A stretch of 64,000 bases of DNA from Acetobacter suratthaniensis (GCF_017377745.1 NZ_JAFVMG010000001.1:496001-560000), one strand, 5' to 3'; counted from the stretch's first letter, positions 24,711 through 35,870 are shown. Notes: generated from the letters alone by a model not told the origin. A program made the numbers and translations.

Positions 24711-25253
24711 TTAGGGTCGCGTGAATGTGTGCAGGCAGACCATATCAGGCACGCAGCCTCGCCAGTCTGTCAGGCTGGATACGGGGGCCTGTGCATGGGG
24801 GCAGAACACCGCTATGGCCCCCGGTGCGAATCCTTCATCAAGGCTCTGCGCAAGAGGGTCTAGCTGGTGGGCCAGCTTTGAAATGCCCGGATTATGCCCG
24901 ATCAGCATCACGGTCATGGCGGGAGCCGGGGCGGTTTGCAGGCAGGCCAGCAGGGCAGAGGGCTCGGCTTCGTAAATGTCTGGCCGTAGCACAGCCTCCG
25001 GTGTGGTCGCTCCCAAACCTTCCAGCATGCCCTGCATGGTCTGGCGGGTGCGCAGGGCCGGGCTGCACAGGATTACATCAGGTAGCAGGGCGTTGTGGCG
25101 TAGCCACTGGCCACAGCGCAGGGCGGCCGCTTTGCCGGAAGGGCTGAGCGGCCGCGCCAGATCGGCCTCGGTGCTGAAGTCACCCGCAGGTGCTGCGATG
25201 GCTTGCGCGTGGCGCAGCAGGATCAGCCGCCGGGTGTTGACTTCAGGGAGCAC
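24711..25253 (-). CDS. sixA: SixA-type phosphohistidine phosphatase
   Basis: Histidine phosphatase superfamily protein of the short SixA class, which dephosphorylates phosphohistidine on signalling or phosphotransfer proteins. Evidence is the N-terminal RLILLRHAQA (catalytic RHA/RHG), LSPSGKAAALRCGQWL, the segment CSPALRTRQT and the second histidine motif MLIGHNPGISKL. GTG at 25251-25253 gives 180 residues and overlaps the chorismate mutase stop; ATG at 25271 is an alternative. It is last in a metallophosphatase-chorismate mutase-sixA run that ends before citrate synthase. Confidence 0.82.
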   Translation of the reverse strand: MLPEVNTRRLILLRHAQAIAAPAGDFSTEADLARPLSPSGKAAALRCGQWLRHNALLPDVILCSPALRTRQTMQGMLEGLGATTPEAVLRPDIYEAEPSALLACLQTAPAPAMTVMLIGHNPGISKLAHQLDPLAQSLDEGFAPGAIAVFCPHAQAPVSSLTDWRGCVPDMVCLHTFTRP

Positions 25254-25563
25254 TGCTGTCCGACATCGCATCCCGTGCGATGGCCTCGTGGTGGCGGATG
25301 ACTTCATGAATGATGAAGTTGAGGAATTTTTCCGCGAAATCAGGGTCGAGATGGGCATCCTGCGCCAGACCACGCAGGCGGGCGATCTGGCGCACTTCGC
25401 GTTCGGGGTCTGCCGGAGGCATGGCGTGGCGGGCCTTTAGCGCCCCTACGGCCTTGGTGCAGCGGAATCGTTCGGCCAGCATAAACACCAGAGCCGCGTC
25501 GATATTGTCGATGCTGCGGCGCAGATCGGCAAGGATGTCTGTAGGGTGCGGCTGCTCTGTCAC
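25243..25563 (-). CDS. Chorismate mutase, AroQ class
   Basis: Rearranges chorismate to prephenate for Phe and Tyr synthesis. The 106-residue all-helical protein has the AroQ layout: LRRSIDNIDAALVFMLAERF, then AVGALKA, PEREVRQIARLRGLA, and a final helix FAEKFLNFIIHEVIRHHE. It stands alone and is not fused to a dehydratase or DAHP synthase. The start is GTG with AAGAG upstream. The stop lies inside the start region of sixA, so the two are coupled. Confidence 0.85.
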   Translation of the reverse strand: MTEQPHPTDILADLRRSIDNIDAALVFMLAERFRCTKAVGALKARHAMPPADPEREVRQIARLRGLAQDAHLDPDFAEKFLNFIIHEVIRHHEAIARDAMSDSSAP

Positions 25564-25646
25564 GGTTGATACTCTTTGTGCTGGCGGGTGTGGGTTACGG
25601 ATTCATGGCGGGGCTTACCCCACAGGTCTTTTACAGGCCTGTTCCT

Positions 25647-26390
25647 TCACAGGAAAGCCGCGACTTCATCCATAGCCGGGGCGGGCAGATCCAGCCATGC
25701 CAGATGGCCCCCTTTACCAGCCCCGGTATCCATGAAAACCGCCTGCCCACCTGCCCGGCCGGGCAGGGTTAGCGGGCAGCCATTGGTAGAGCGCTGATCG
25801 TGTCCACAATAGATGGTGTAGCCAGCGGGAATCTGGTTGACCCAGTTCAGCGTGCGTTCGGGATAGCCATCGGGCTGGATACGGCTTGTCGTTTCGCCAA
25901 AGAGCGCACGGGATAGCAGAAAGGTTACGCGCTCAAGGGGCGGGGGGGGCGGCTCCATCAGCATGCGCGGGTCGAATGCGCCATGCACGAACACCGTGCG
26001 GCCCATGATCAGCCATGCCGGAGCCGCTGCCAGTGCGGGCAGCAGGGCTGTACGCACATCTGCATTTTCGGGGCGGGCAAGCTGGTCGAGCGTGTCTTCC
26101 AGATGGGGGGATGAGCGCAGCCGCTTGCCCATGAGCGCACGGCCCAGCTTGCGATCATGATTGCCGATCAGGAACAGCCCGCGCTCCTGCTCCATGACCT
26201 CAAGCATCAGACGCAGTACACCTGCGCTATCTGGCCCGTAATCGACCAGATCGCCTAGCTGTATGATGAAACGTTTGGTGGCCACGGCATGGCGGAAGGC
26301 GTCCAGATCGCCGTGTACATCGCCAATAATGCGGAGTCCGTGCGCCAGGGTCTCCTTCACGTTTTCGTCATGCCGGATAAGTGTGTGCAT
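25647..26390 (-). CDS. Metallophosphoesterase (PP1/PP2A-like)
   Basis: Calcineurin-like phosphoesterase of 247 residues. All metal-site motifs are present: IGDVHGDLDAF (GDxHG), IIQLGDLVDYGPDSAGVL (GDxVDRG-like, with Tyr in place of Arg), LIGNHDRKL (GNHD), and later histidines (FVHGAFD, IYCGHDQRS). The set resembles bacterial Ser/Thr protein phosphatases and symmetric Ap4A hydrolases; the substrate is open. The ATG at 26388-26390 puts the first motif about 20 residues in; an ATG at 26480 would add 30 residues of low similarity. It is first in the run with chorismate mutase and sixA. Confidence 0.8.
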   Translation of the reverse strand: MHTLIRHDENVKETLAHGLRIIGDVHGDLDAFRHAVATKRFIIQLGDLVDYGPDSAGVLRLMLEVMEQERGLFLIGNHDRKLGRALMGKRLRSSPHLEDTLDQLARPENADVRTALLPALAAAPAWLIMGRTVFVHGAFDPRMLMEPPPPPLERVTFLLSRALFGETTSRIQPDGYPERTLNWVNQIPAGYTIYCGHDQRSTNGCPLTLPGRAGGQAVFMDTGAGKGGHLAWLDLPAPAMDEVAAFL

Positions 26391-26580
26391 TGCGCTGTTA
26401 CCTGTTCCTTCCTTGTCTTCATGTAGGCTTTCCGTGTCCAAACAGGAACGCTGCGGACGGTTTTTTTTAAGTCCTTTCATTCATGCACAAGTATGTGACG
26501 CGCCAGAACCATATGTTTCTGCATAGGTTAAGGTGAAATTCAGGCCCGGCAACGGATCTGGACGGCCCGGAGGCTGTGGC

Positions 26581-28211
<1,631 letters not shown>

Positions 28212-28261
28212 TTTTCAGCCTCTGCCCCGGATGCCTGTTATAGGTGTTCGGGGTGCTCAAA

Positions 28262-28304
28262 CAAAAGGCCCGGCCTCCACTCAGGAGACCGGGCCTTTTG
28301 TTTT
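28262..28304. terminator. Rho-independent terminator of aarC
   Basis: Perfect 12-bp stem CAAAAGGCCCGG (28262-28273) / CCGGGCCTTTTG (28289-28300) followed by TTTT. Its symmetry lets it serve the convergent gene at 28324 as well. Confidence 0.88.
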
Positions 28305-28323
28305 CCGGAAAGACGCCCTGTGT

Positions 28324-29073
28324 TCAGCTATTGCTGTGCTGGTAGGGCGTGCTGGCGGTTGTAAGGGGGGTTATCACGATATCAACCGGTTTTTCAGCCA
28401 GCGGGTCCTGCCCATCGGAGTGGGCCATCTGCGGATTTTCGCTGATAATGGCTTCTGCATCATGGTGAACCTGCATGAACAGGCTCGGTTCGGCTGTCGG
28501 GGGTAGATACACCGCATAAGGGTGCGGGCCAGCCAACCGATGCACGATATGGGCCTCGCGGGCGGAATGCACGGGGAAAGCCACCATCACCTTTGAATCG
28601 GCCTGTAGGGCAGCCTGAAGATTCTGGCGGTCAGACGCCATGAGAATAACCCGGTCGCGCATCCGCGCCTTGCGGACAAGCTGCACCACGCCGGTAGGGC
28701 TGGTGCCGTGCAGGTCGATCATCAGGAGAGTATTGGCGCGATAGGCTGAGTTCAGCACATCAGCCAGCGTGCGGCCATCGGTGCCGACAGTAAGCTGGCC
28801 ATCGGGCAGGCTGTTCACGCTCAGGCGCATCATGGCGGGGCGCTGGTCGAAATCCGCCTGCTGCGGGCCGGTTCCAGCACTGGCATTGCAGATAACCTGC
28901 CCGTGGTGAATGCGCGCCATAACACCATAGGCCTTGGAGTGCTGAACAATGACGGCGGTACCCGCTGCCATGCAGAGCGAGATGACCAGAGCCATTTTCT
29001 TCAGGCAACGTCCGCGCCGGGGCATGACCCGGTGCGAGAGTGTAATGTCAGCTTCCTGTTCAGGATGCGACAT
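28324..29073 (-). CDS. Membrane-anchored protein with weak GDPD-like similarity
   Basis: A 249-residue protein: a cytoplasmic basic N-terminus, one TM helix (KMALVISLCMAAGTAVIV, about 27-44), then an extracytoplasmic domain. The segment NTLLMIDLHGTSPTGVVQLVRKARMRDRVILMASDRQNL resembles (in two halves) the middle of glycerophosphodiester phosphodiesterase barrels, where a strand with an acidic residue is followed by a helix and DRVIxxSxD. The catalytic His pair of that family is not seen, so this may be a remnant or an unrelated fold. The ATG (29071-29073) lies 14 nt inside the smc gene, with AAGGA upstream, so it is coupled to smc. Confidence 0.5.
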   Translation of the reverse strand: MSHPEQEADITLSHRVMPRRGRCLKKMALVISLCMAAGTAVIVQHSKAYGVMARIHHGQVICNASAGTGPQQADFDQRPAMMRLSVNSLPDGQLTVGTDGRTLADVLNSAYRANTLLMIDLHGTSPTGVVQLVRKARMRDRVILMASDRQNLQAALQADSKVMVAFPVHSAREAHIVHRLAGPHPYAVYLPPTAEPSLFMQVHHDAEAIISENPQMAHSDGQDPLAEKPVDIVITPLTTASTPYQHSNS

Positions 29074-32000
29074 GTGGTGCTTCCTTGTCATTCTGGCCAA
29101 CCATGGAGGCTGCCCGCGCAAGATCCACGGAGAGAACCCGGCTTACGCCGCGTTCCTGCATGGTTACGCCGAACAGCTGGTCCATATGGGCCATTGTAAG
29201 CTGGTGGTGTGTCACCACCAGAAACCGTGTACCTGCTTCGCTGACCATATCGGCAAGCAGGGTACTGAAACGTCCTACATTGGCATCGTCAAGCGGTGCG
29301 TCAACCTCGTCAAGTACGCATACCGGCGCGGGGTTACAGCGAAACACCGAAAAAATCAAGGATAGCGCTGTCAGGGCCTGTTCGCCCCCCGACAGCAGCG
29401 AAAGGGTCGCCAGTTTTTTGCCCGGCGGCTGGGCATAGATTTCAAGCCCGGCTTCCAGCGGGTCATCGCTGCCGACAAGGCCCAGATGCGCCCGGCCACC
29501 GCCAAACATGCGCGTAAACAGCGATTGGAAGTGCTGGTCCACTTGCGCGAAAACCGCCATCAGGCGTTCGCGCCCTTCCTGATTGAGCGAGCCAATGGAG
29601 CCACGCAGCCGCTGTATGGCAGCTTCCAGATCCGCCATTTCTGTGGCGAGGGTTTCCGCCTGCGTAGAGGCTTCGCGCGCTTCCAGTTCCGCACGGAGGT
29701 TGACCGGCCCCATGGCGTCGCGCTCATGGGTCAGGCGTGTGATCTTGCGGCGCAGGCTCCCTTCGGCGGCTTCCGTCAGATCGGATGAAGGCGGGCGGGC
29801 CGGGGGCGGGCTTTCGGCCAGCAACTGATCCAGAATGGCGCGGGCCTGCTCGCTGCGGCCTTCGGCCTTGAGCAGGGTTTCACGCGCACTGGTGAGTTCG
29901 CCTTCGGCTTTCTGGCGCTGTTCGCCTGCCTGTGTCAGCGCCTCCTCGGCTACCGAGCGGGCTTTGTCAGCGGCTGCATGGGCGGCTTCGGCTTCTGTCA
30001 GGTTTTTATCGGTCTGCTGTTTCTGCTGGCGTGCGGCATCGGGCAGGGAGGACAGGCGTTCATGTTCGCGGCACACGTCCTGCATGCGCTGGCGAATGCT
30101 CTCTTCTTCCCGGCTGGCGGTTTCGGCACGGGCAGTCCAGTCCGCCAGTGCAGCCTCGGTGGCCGCGCGTCGGCTGGCTAGTGCCGTGTTTTCCGCCAGA
30201 AGGGCTGCGCGCTCTTCTCGCGTGGCGTCAAGCTGGGTCTGGCACTCCTGCCGTCTTGCGCGCAACTGTTCTAAGGTCTGCTCGGTTTCAGCCGGTATGG
30301 CCGCAGCCTCAAGCGCGCTGGCAGCCTGCGCGACCTGCGCTGTCGTGTCGGCCTGTGTCTGGCGCAATTCGGCCATGCGTGGTGTCAGCCCGGCCAGACG
30401 GCCCCGCAGATCGGCCGCGCGCTCGCGGCTGCGCTGGTTTTCATTGGCAGCAGAATCGGCCGCCTGCTGGGCCTGACGGGCTTGTTCAAGCGTGTGCTGG
30501 GCAGTTTGTTCAGCTTCGTTCAGAGCCTGTGTGGCGGTATCCAGCGCGTGGGCGGCCTGCTGGTCGGCCTCGATAGTGGCAAGACGCTGGGCCAGCGCGT
30601 CAAAGGCCCCCTGTTCCGTAGCATGGGCATCGCGCAGGCGGGCGCATTCGGGGGTGAGGGTATCGAGCCGGGCCTGCGCTGCGGCGTGTTTCTGCTCGTT
30701 GCTGGCGCGTTGTTCACGTGCGGTTTGCAGGCGGGCCTGTGCCTGCCGGAGCTGTGTGCGGGTTTCCTGTTCCGCAGCCTGTGCCGCAGTATGTTTGTGC
30801 TGAGCGGCCTGCAGGGCTTCGCGCGGGGCATGCACGGGGGGGAGGTCGGCCTGTGTTTGCCGTGCGCGGGCATGGGCGGCTTCTGCCTCCAGCCGGGCTG
30901 CGGCGACTCTTTCCTGCTGGGGCTGTATGGTGTCGAGCCGTGCGCGGGAGGCGGCGTGGCGGCGGCCCGTCTCGCTTTCATGCGTGCGGGCCTGCTGTAG
31001 CGCCTGTTCAACCGTAGCCCGTTCAGATCGGAAGCGGGCTATGTCGCTTTCGGTTTCCTGTACTGCCTGTGCGGCCTGTTGAACGGCCTGCTCAAGAGCG
31101 GGTTCATCAGCCTGAAGGGCGGTGATGCGCGCGCGCGTCTCACGTAGGATACGACGCTGTGCCAGCCTGCGGGCTGCCCCGCCCGTAGCTGTGGCGCGGG
31201 CGTAAAAGCCATCCCATCGCCAGAGATCACCCGCGCGGGAGACAAGGCACTGTCCCGGTGTAAGCTGTGGCAGCAGGGCTATGGCATCGCCGGTGTCGGG
31301 TACGAGGCCGGTGAAGGTCAGAATCCGCTCAAGCTCGGCAGGCGCGTTGACCAGCGCCTTGAGCGGCGTGGTGCCTGCGGGCAGTGGCGGCGGGGCTTCG
31401 GCGGCCAGAAGGCGCCAGCCGCGCACGGCGGTTTCTGTGGTGGAGGCGTCCAGCCCATCGGCAAGGGCTGCGGCCAGTGCAGGCTCATACTGCTCTTCTA
31501 CCGAAAGCTGGGCGGAAACCGGGCTTCCGGCCTGCGGCTCTTCGTCGTCCAGCGCGTGATCAAGCCCTTCGGCCTGCGCGTGCAGGCGGGTCAGTTCTGT
31601 CTGGAGGGTTGTGCGGCGGGCGGTGCTGGCTGTCAGGGTTTCGCGCCGGGCGGGCAGCGCTGCTTCGGCCTGCTCAAGCAACTGGCTGATCTGTTGCAGA
31701 CTGCCTTCATGCACCATACGGGCCTGCCGGGCCTCATCAAGCACGGAGTCTGGCAGGGCTTCGGCGCGGGCTTTTTCGAGTTCCTGTGAGAGTGTCTGCT
31801 CTTCCTGTCGGGCGCGGGCCAGTGCGGTTTCAGCCGCGCGTAGCGTTTCGCTGGCATTGCGGTGGCGGGCTTCCGCCTCCTGCGCTGCACGGCTGCTCTC
31901 GTTCAGAAGGGTGTCGGTTTGCAGGCGGGCCTGTTCGGCGGCTTCAAGGGCCTCAATGGCCTGCTGTGTGGTTCTGGCGGCGTCTTCTTCTGTTATGCGC

Positions 32001-33601
32001 AGGTGTTCGAGCGTTTCGGTGCTGACCAGCGCCGCCGTGGTTTCGGCCCGGCGGGTTTCGGCCTGTTGCAGAGCCTTGGCCAGACTGTCGAGCCGCTGGC
32101 GAGCCTGTGCGATGTTTTCTTTTTGCTCGGCCTGAGCCTGCCGGGCGGCCTCAGCCTGACTGCGGGCGACCGACAGTTCCATAGTGCGCTGGGTGCGCAG
32201 GCGCTCGCTGTCATCCGCTGCGGTGCGGGCCTGCTGGGCGGCGCGTGCGGTGCTTTCCGCTGTTTCGGCAATGGCCTGCAAGGCTTCGTCCGAGGGGAGG
32301 GCGGATTCAAGCTCCGCCACTTCGGCTTCGATCGCGCTCAGGGCCTGTGTTGTCAGCGCATGGCGCGCTCTGGCGTTTTCCAGTTCCTCTGCCGCGCGGG
32401 TATGGTGTGCCCGGGCGATGTTGAGAGTTTCTGTCAGGGCCGCGAGATCGCGCTCGACGCTTTCCAGTTCGAGCCGCAGAGTTTCCTGTCGTGTTTCCGC
32501 CTCCTGCTGCCGGGTGGGCAGGGTGGCCGTGGCGGTGTCGATTTCCGCTTTTTCAGCCTGTGTGCGCTCAAGGGCGCTACGGGCATCTGTCAGGCGGTTT
32601 GTGGCGGCGTGCAGGTCGGCTTCATGCTGGGTCAGGCGTTCGCTGGCCTCGCGGGCGAGGGTAACGGCGCGCTCTTCTTCACGGGCGGTGCCTTCGGCCA
32701 GCACGCGGCAGCGTTCCAGCGCGGTGCGGGCGGCATCGGCCTGTTCACGCAGGGCGGGCAGGCGGCGGCGGCGCTCAAACTCGGCGACTACGGCGGTTTC
32801 GGCGGCTTCCTCGCGGCTTGTCAGCGCGAGGCGCGCCTGCGCCACGGTATCAGCCGCACGCTGCACGGCCAGTCGGGCGCGGGCATGGAGCAGGGCCAGC
32901 AGTTCGGTTTCTGCTTCACGCAGAGCTGCGGACAGGGAGCGGTAATGCTCGGCTTCGCGGGACTGGTCGGCCAGTTCGCCCAGTCTTTCGCTTAGCTGTT
33001 TGCGGCGGTCTTCGGCGCGGGTCAGGTTGCTTTCGGTCGCACGCAGTTTGAGTTCGGCTTCATGCCTGCGGGCGTGCAGGCCGGTGATGCCTGCGGCTTC
33101 TTCCAGAATGCCGCGCCGTTCTTCCGGGCGTGCGCCCACCAGCATGGCGACACGGCCCTGACTGACCATGGCCGAGGAGCGCGCGCCTGAAGCCAGATCG
33201 GCAAAAAGGGTCTGTACGTCGCGCGCACGGGTGGCGCGGCCGTTAATCCGATAGTCGCTGCCTGCGCCGCGTTCAGCCCGGCGGCTGATCTGGAGTTCGT
33301 CCAGTTCAGCAAAACCCTGCGGGCCGAAGCCTTGCGTGCCTTCAAGGGTAATGGTGACTTCGGCCAGTGTACGGGCCGGGCGGGTGGCGGTGCCCGCAAA
33401 AATCAGATCGTCCATTTCGCCGCCGCGCAGCGAACGGGCGGAGGACTCGCCCATGACCCAGCGCAGGGCTTCGACCACGTTGGATTTGCCGCAGCCGTTC
33501 GGCCCGACAATACCTGTCAGGCCGGGCAGGATTTCCACCGTTACCGGGTCGGCAAAGCTTTTGAATCCGGCAATGCGAAGCCGGGCGAAACGGACAGTCA
33601 T
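29060..33601 (-). CDS. smc: Chromosome segregation ATPase SMC (long-arm form)
   Basis: Condensin ATPase that organises and segregates the chromosome. The N-terminal head carries Walker A GPNGCGKSN (33-41) and the C-terminal head carries the signature LSGGEQALTALSL and Walker B VCVLDEVDAPLDD. Between them are two very long Ala/Glu/Gln/Arg-rich coiled coils (about 170-685 and 820-1345) and a hinge (about 690-815, with GWRLLAAEAPPPLP and GQCLVSRAGDLWRWDG). At 1513 residues it is some 330 longer than typical bacterial SMC, with the extra length in the arms. scpA and scpB are not in the window. It overlaps the downstream membrane-protein gene by 14 nt. Confidence 0.95.
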   Translation of the reverse strand: MTVRFARLRIAGFKSFADPVTVEILPGLTGIVGPNGCGKSNVVEALRWVMGESSARSLRGGEMDDLIFAGTATRPARTLAEVTITLEGTQGFGPQGFAELDELQISRRAERGAGSDYRINGRATRARDVQTLFADLASGARSSAMVSQGRVAMLVGARPEERRGILEEAAGITGLHARRHEAELKLRATESNLTRAEDRRKQLSERLGELADQSREAEHYRSLSAALREAETELLALLHARARLAVQRAADTVAQARLALTSREEAAETAVVAEFERRRRLPALREQADAARTALERCRVLAEGTAREEERAVTLAREASERLTQHEADLHAATNRLTDARSALERTQAEKAEIDTATATLPTRQQEAETRQETLRLELESVERDLAALTETLNIARAHHTRAAEELENARARHALTTQALSAIEAEVAELESALPSDEALQAIAETAESTARAAQQARTAADDSERLRTQRTMELSVARSQAEAARQAQAEQKENIAQARQRLDSLAKALQQAETRRAETTAALVSTETLEHLRITEEDAARTTQQAIEALEAAEQARLQTDTLLNESSRAAQEAEARHRNASETLRAAETALARARQEEQTLSQELEKARAEALPDSVLDEARQARMVHEGSLQQISQLLEQAEAALPARRETLTASTARRTTLQTELTRLHAQAEGLDHALDDEEPQAGSPVSAQLSVEEQYEPALAAALADGLDASTTETAVRGWRLLAAEAPPPLPAGTTPLKALVNAPAELERILTFTGLVPDTGDAIALLPQLTPGQCLVSRAGDLWRWDGFYARATATGGAARRLAQRRILRETRARITALQADEPALEQAVQQAAQAVQETESDIARFRSERATVEQALQQARTHESETGRRHAASRARLDTIQPQQERVAAARLEAEAAHARARQTQADLPPVHAPREALQAAQHKHTAAQAAEQETRTQLRQAQARLQTAREQRASNEQKHAAAQARLDTLTPECARLRDAHATEQGAFDALAQRLATIEADQQAAHALDTATQALNEAEQTAQHTLEQARQAQQAADSAANENQRSRERAADLRGRLAGLTPRMAELRQTQADTTAQVAQAASALEAAAIPAETEQTLEQLRARRQECQTQLDATREERAALLAENTALASRRAATEAALADWTARAETASREEESIRQRMQDVCREHERLSSLPDAARQQKQQTDKNLTEAEAAHAAADKARSVAEEALTQAGEQRQKAEGELTSARETLLKAEGRSEQARAILDQLLAESPPPARPPSSDLTEAAEGSLRRKITRLTHERDAMGPVNLRAELEAREASTQAETLATEMADLEAAIQRLRGSIGSLNQEGRERLMAVFAQVDQHFQSLFTRMFGGGRAHLGLVGSDDPLEAGLEIYAQPPGKKLATLSLLSGGEQALTALSLIFSVFRCNPAPVCVLDEVDAPLDDANVGRFSTLLADMVSEAGTRFLVVTHHQLTMAHMDQLFGVTMQERGVSRVLSVDLARAASMVGQNDKEAPHVAS

Positions 33602-33639
33602 GGTCGCGCTGTTTCAGACTTGTAGCTGGCGGATGGTGT

Positions 33640-34275
33640 TCAGCCTGCCTGAGTCAGATTTTTGACGAATTCGTCGTACGAAATCGCGCTGGAAACCTGC
33701 AGTGCGTTGTTGAAGCGGAAAGTGGGGGTGGAATCGATATGGTACTTGGTCTGCGCTGCGTCCTGCTCGTCGATAATGAACTGCATCAGCTTCTGATCCG
33801 CTATCGTCTTGTCGAAGACATCGCCGGGCATGCCAGCAAAAGCAGCCATTTTCTTGAGTTCCGTCATCGGGTTGGCTTCACGGTCATAGGCCCAGCGGTC
33901 GAGGCTGGACAGCAGTGCCGAGCAGAAGGGCTCGTAACGCTCAACCGGCAGCGAGCGGGCGACCATGGCGGCGAGGGTCGCGGTCTGATCGGTGGGGAAA
34001 TCATGGAACACGTAGCGGATTTTGCCCGTGTCGATCAGTTTTTCCTTAACCTGCGGGAAGGTGTTTTCAGCAAAATGGGCGCAATGGATGCAGGTGAGAG
34101 AAAACCATTCCTCTACCACCAGCTTGGCATCGGGGCTGCCCATCTCGCGTGGGGCGAAACGCGGATCAACCGGCGTGTCGGTTGTCGGATTGGCCGCCAG
34201 AGCGCGATTCCACAGCGGTGTGGTGGAGAGGGCGACCCCGGTGGCGGCAAGAAAAGAGCGGCGTGAAAAAGACAT
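33640..34275 (-). CDS. DsbA-like thiol:disulfide protein with Tat-type signal
   Basis: Periplasmic thioredoxin-fold protein, 211 residues. The N-terminus MSFSRRSFLAATGVALSTTP carries a twin-arginine motif (SRRSFL) and an ALA-type cleavage region about residue 27. The redox site is CIHC (in WFSLTCIHCAHF), and the cis-Pro loop is STPTF. This pattern (DSBA-like family with a predicted Tat signal) suggests thiol oxidation or isomerisation of exported proteins. The ATG at 34273-34275 is used because it exposes the signal peptide. It lies 38 nt upstream of smc on the same strand and may be co-transcribed. Confidence 0.85.
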   Translation of the reverse strand: MSFSRRSFLAATGVALSTTPLWNRALAANPTTDTPVDPRFAPREMGSPDAKLVVEEWFSLTCIHCAHFAENTFPQVKEKLIDTGKIRYVFHDFPTDQTATLAAMVARSLPVERYEPFCSALLSSLDRWAYDREANPMTELKKMAAFAGMPGDVFDKTIADQKLMQFIIDEQDAAQTKYHIDSTPTFRFNNALQVSSAISYDEFVKNLTQAG

Positions 34276-34389
34276 GGAAACCAAGCCTTCCTGACTGGTG
34301 ACAACCGAAGCAGACAGCCATGACGGCAGAAAAGCCACACGTCAACCATTGATCGTACTTCGGAGCACCCGCCTGCGGTTGCAGGCGTG

Positions 34390-35319
34390 TCAGGTGGGGG
34401 CTGTCGCGGCTGGGGTGGTTTCTTCTGTCTGGGGTATCACGCGGCGCACCCGCACGCGGCGAATATGCCGGGCATCGGCGTCGAGCACGCGAAAGAGGAA
34501 GCCGTTTTCGTGGTTCAGCACCTCGCCCCGCGCCGGTACATGCCCCGCCATGCGGAAAACCAGCCCGCCTATGGTCTCGATTTCGGCTTCTTTTTCAGCG
34601 TCAGTCAGAATGGCGCCAATCTCGCGCTCGAACTCTTCGACCGGGCAGCGGGCATCCACATCGAAAGTGCCGTCCTGACGGGGTGTGATCATGACGGCGG
34701 CGGGTTCGTCATGCTCGTCGGAAATATCGCCCACAATGGTTTCGATCAGGTCTTCAATGGTCACCAGACCGTCGATCCCGCCATATTCGTCAATGACAAG
34801 GGCCATGTGGGTCTGGCGCTGGCGCATTTGCAGCAGCAGATCGAGCACCGGAAGCTGGGGAGCGACAAACAGCGGCTGGCGCAGCAGGGCTTCAAGGCTG
34901 AAGGCCTCGCTGGTGCCGACATAGGCGATCAGATCCTTGACGTGGATCATGCCGACGATGTCATCAAGCTGGTCTCGGTAAACGGGCATGCGCGAGTGGT
35001 TTTCCCGCCGCATCATGGCCAGCGCTTCGTCCAGACTGATTGAAACCGGCATGGCCACGATATCAGCCCGCGGCACCATGACATCATCAGCCGAGATATT
35101 GCGCAGTCTGAGCACATTGGCGATCAGCGCACGTTCCTGCCGGTCGAGTTCGGGCTGTTCACCATTTTCGGCGCTGTCGGCCTCGTTGGCGGCCTGCTGC
35201 ACCAGAGCGGCAATAGAGTTGCGCAGGTTGGATGGCTGCTTGCGGCGGTGGAAAAAGGAAAAAAACTTTTTCCCCGTCTGTTCGCTCCGCTCCCCTGTGT
35301 TGCCTTCATGCTCGCTCAT
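34390..35319 (-). CDS. corC: CBS-domain protein, HlyC/CorC family
   Basis: Soluble member of the CorC/TlyC group, thought to act in magnesium or cobalt efflux or ribosome-linked envelope functions. The 309 residues hold two CBS domains (about 65-185: [34 protein letters not shown], then [21 protein letters not shown]) and the C-terminal CorC_HlyC domain ([29 protein letters not shown]). No membrane domain is present. Its ATG overlaps the ybeY stop by 4 nt, so it is the last gene of miaB-phoH-ybeY-corC, the same order as E. coli miaB-ybeZ-ybeY-ybeX. Confidence 0.92.
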   Translation of the reverse strand: MSEHEGNTGERSEQTGKKFFSFFHRRKQPSNLRNSIAALVQQAANEADSAENGEQPELDRQERALIANVLRLRNISADDVMVPRADIVAMPVSISLDEALAMMRRENHSRMPVYRDQLDDIVGMIHVKDLIAYVGTSEAFSLEALLRQPLFVAPQLPVLDLLLQMRQRQTHMALVIDEYGGIDGLVTIEDLIETIVGDISDEHDEPAAVMITPRQDGTFDVDARCPVEEFEREIGAILTDAEKEAEIETIGGLVFRMAGHVPARGEVLNHENGFLFRVLDADARHIRRVRVRRVIPQTEETTPAATAPT

Positions 35320-35870
35320 GAGCGGGGCTTCCACGGATTAGGCACGGATAGCCGTGACAGAATACGCGCCTCGCGCATTTCCATTTCACGGGCGTCGCCC
35401 GGATGGTGGTGATCGTACCCGGCCAGATGCAGGCTACCATGCACAACCAGATGTGCCAGATGATCCGCCACTGGCCGACCAGCCTTGCGGGCCTCGCGCA
35501 GCACCGTTTCCAGCGCGAGGATGATGTCGCCCCCGTCATAGCCCGGCGGCGGGTCGAATGTCAGCACGTTGGTGGGTTTGTAGCGGCCACGGTGGCGGCC
35601 GTTCAGTTCGCGCACCTCGCGGTCTGTCGCCAGCACGACCGTGCCGGGCAGGCCGCCGGAATCGGCGCAGGCGGCGAGTGCGCGCCAGACCAGCTTTTCA
35701 GGCTCGCGGACATGGCAGCGCCACCGGCGGTCACGCACCAGAATTTCGGGCGTGGCCGCAAATCCGTCATCAAACATCGCATCCCCCATGCGGGAGTCTG
35801 TGCGGGGCTGGTCGTTCCCGCATGCCATATCCGTCTGGTGGATATGGCCCTGGCTACTTGGCGGTTCCAT
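35316..35870 (-). CDS. ybeY: rRNA-maturation endoribonuclease YbeY
   Basis: Zinc endoribonuclease needed for 16S rRNA 3' processing and ribosome quality control. The metal motif HLVVHGSLHLAGYDH is complete, and DREVRELNGRHRG plus KPTNVLTFD match the family. The ATG at 35868-35870 is chosen, giving 184 residues: it lies inside the phoH 3' end, behind AGGAGAAAA, an excellent ribosome binding site, whereas the open frame to 36056 has none and would bury the whole fold behind 62 Arg-rich residues. It overlaps phoH by 17 nt and corC by 4 nt. Confidence 0.93.
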   Translation of the reverse strand: MEPPSSQGHIHQTDMACGNDQPRTDSRMGDAMFDDGFAATPEILVRDRRWRCHVREPEKLVWRALAACADSGGLPGTVVLATDREVRELNGRHRGRYKPTNVLTFDPPPGYDGGDIILALETVLREARKAGRPVADHLAHLVVHGSLHLAGYDHHHPGDAREMEMREARILSRLSVPNPWKPRS

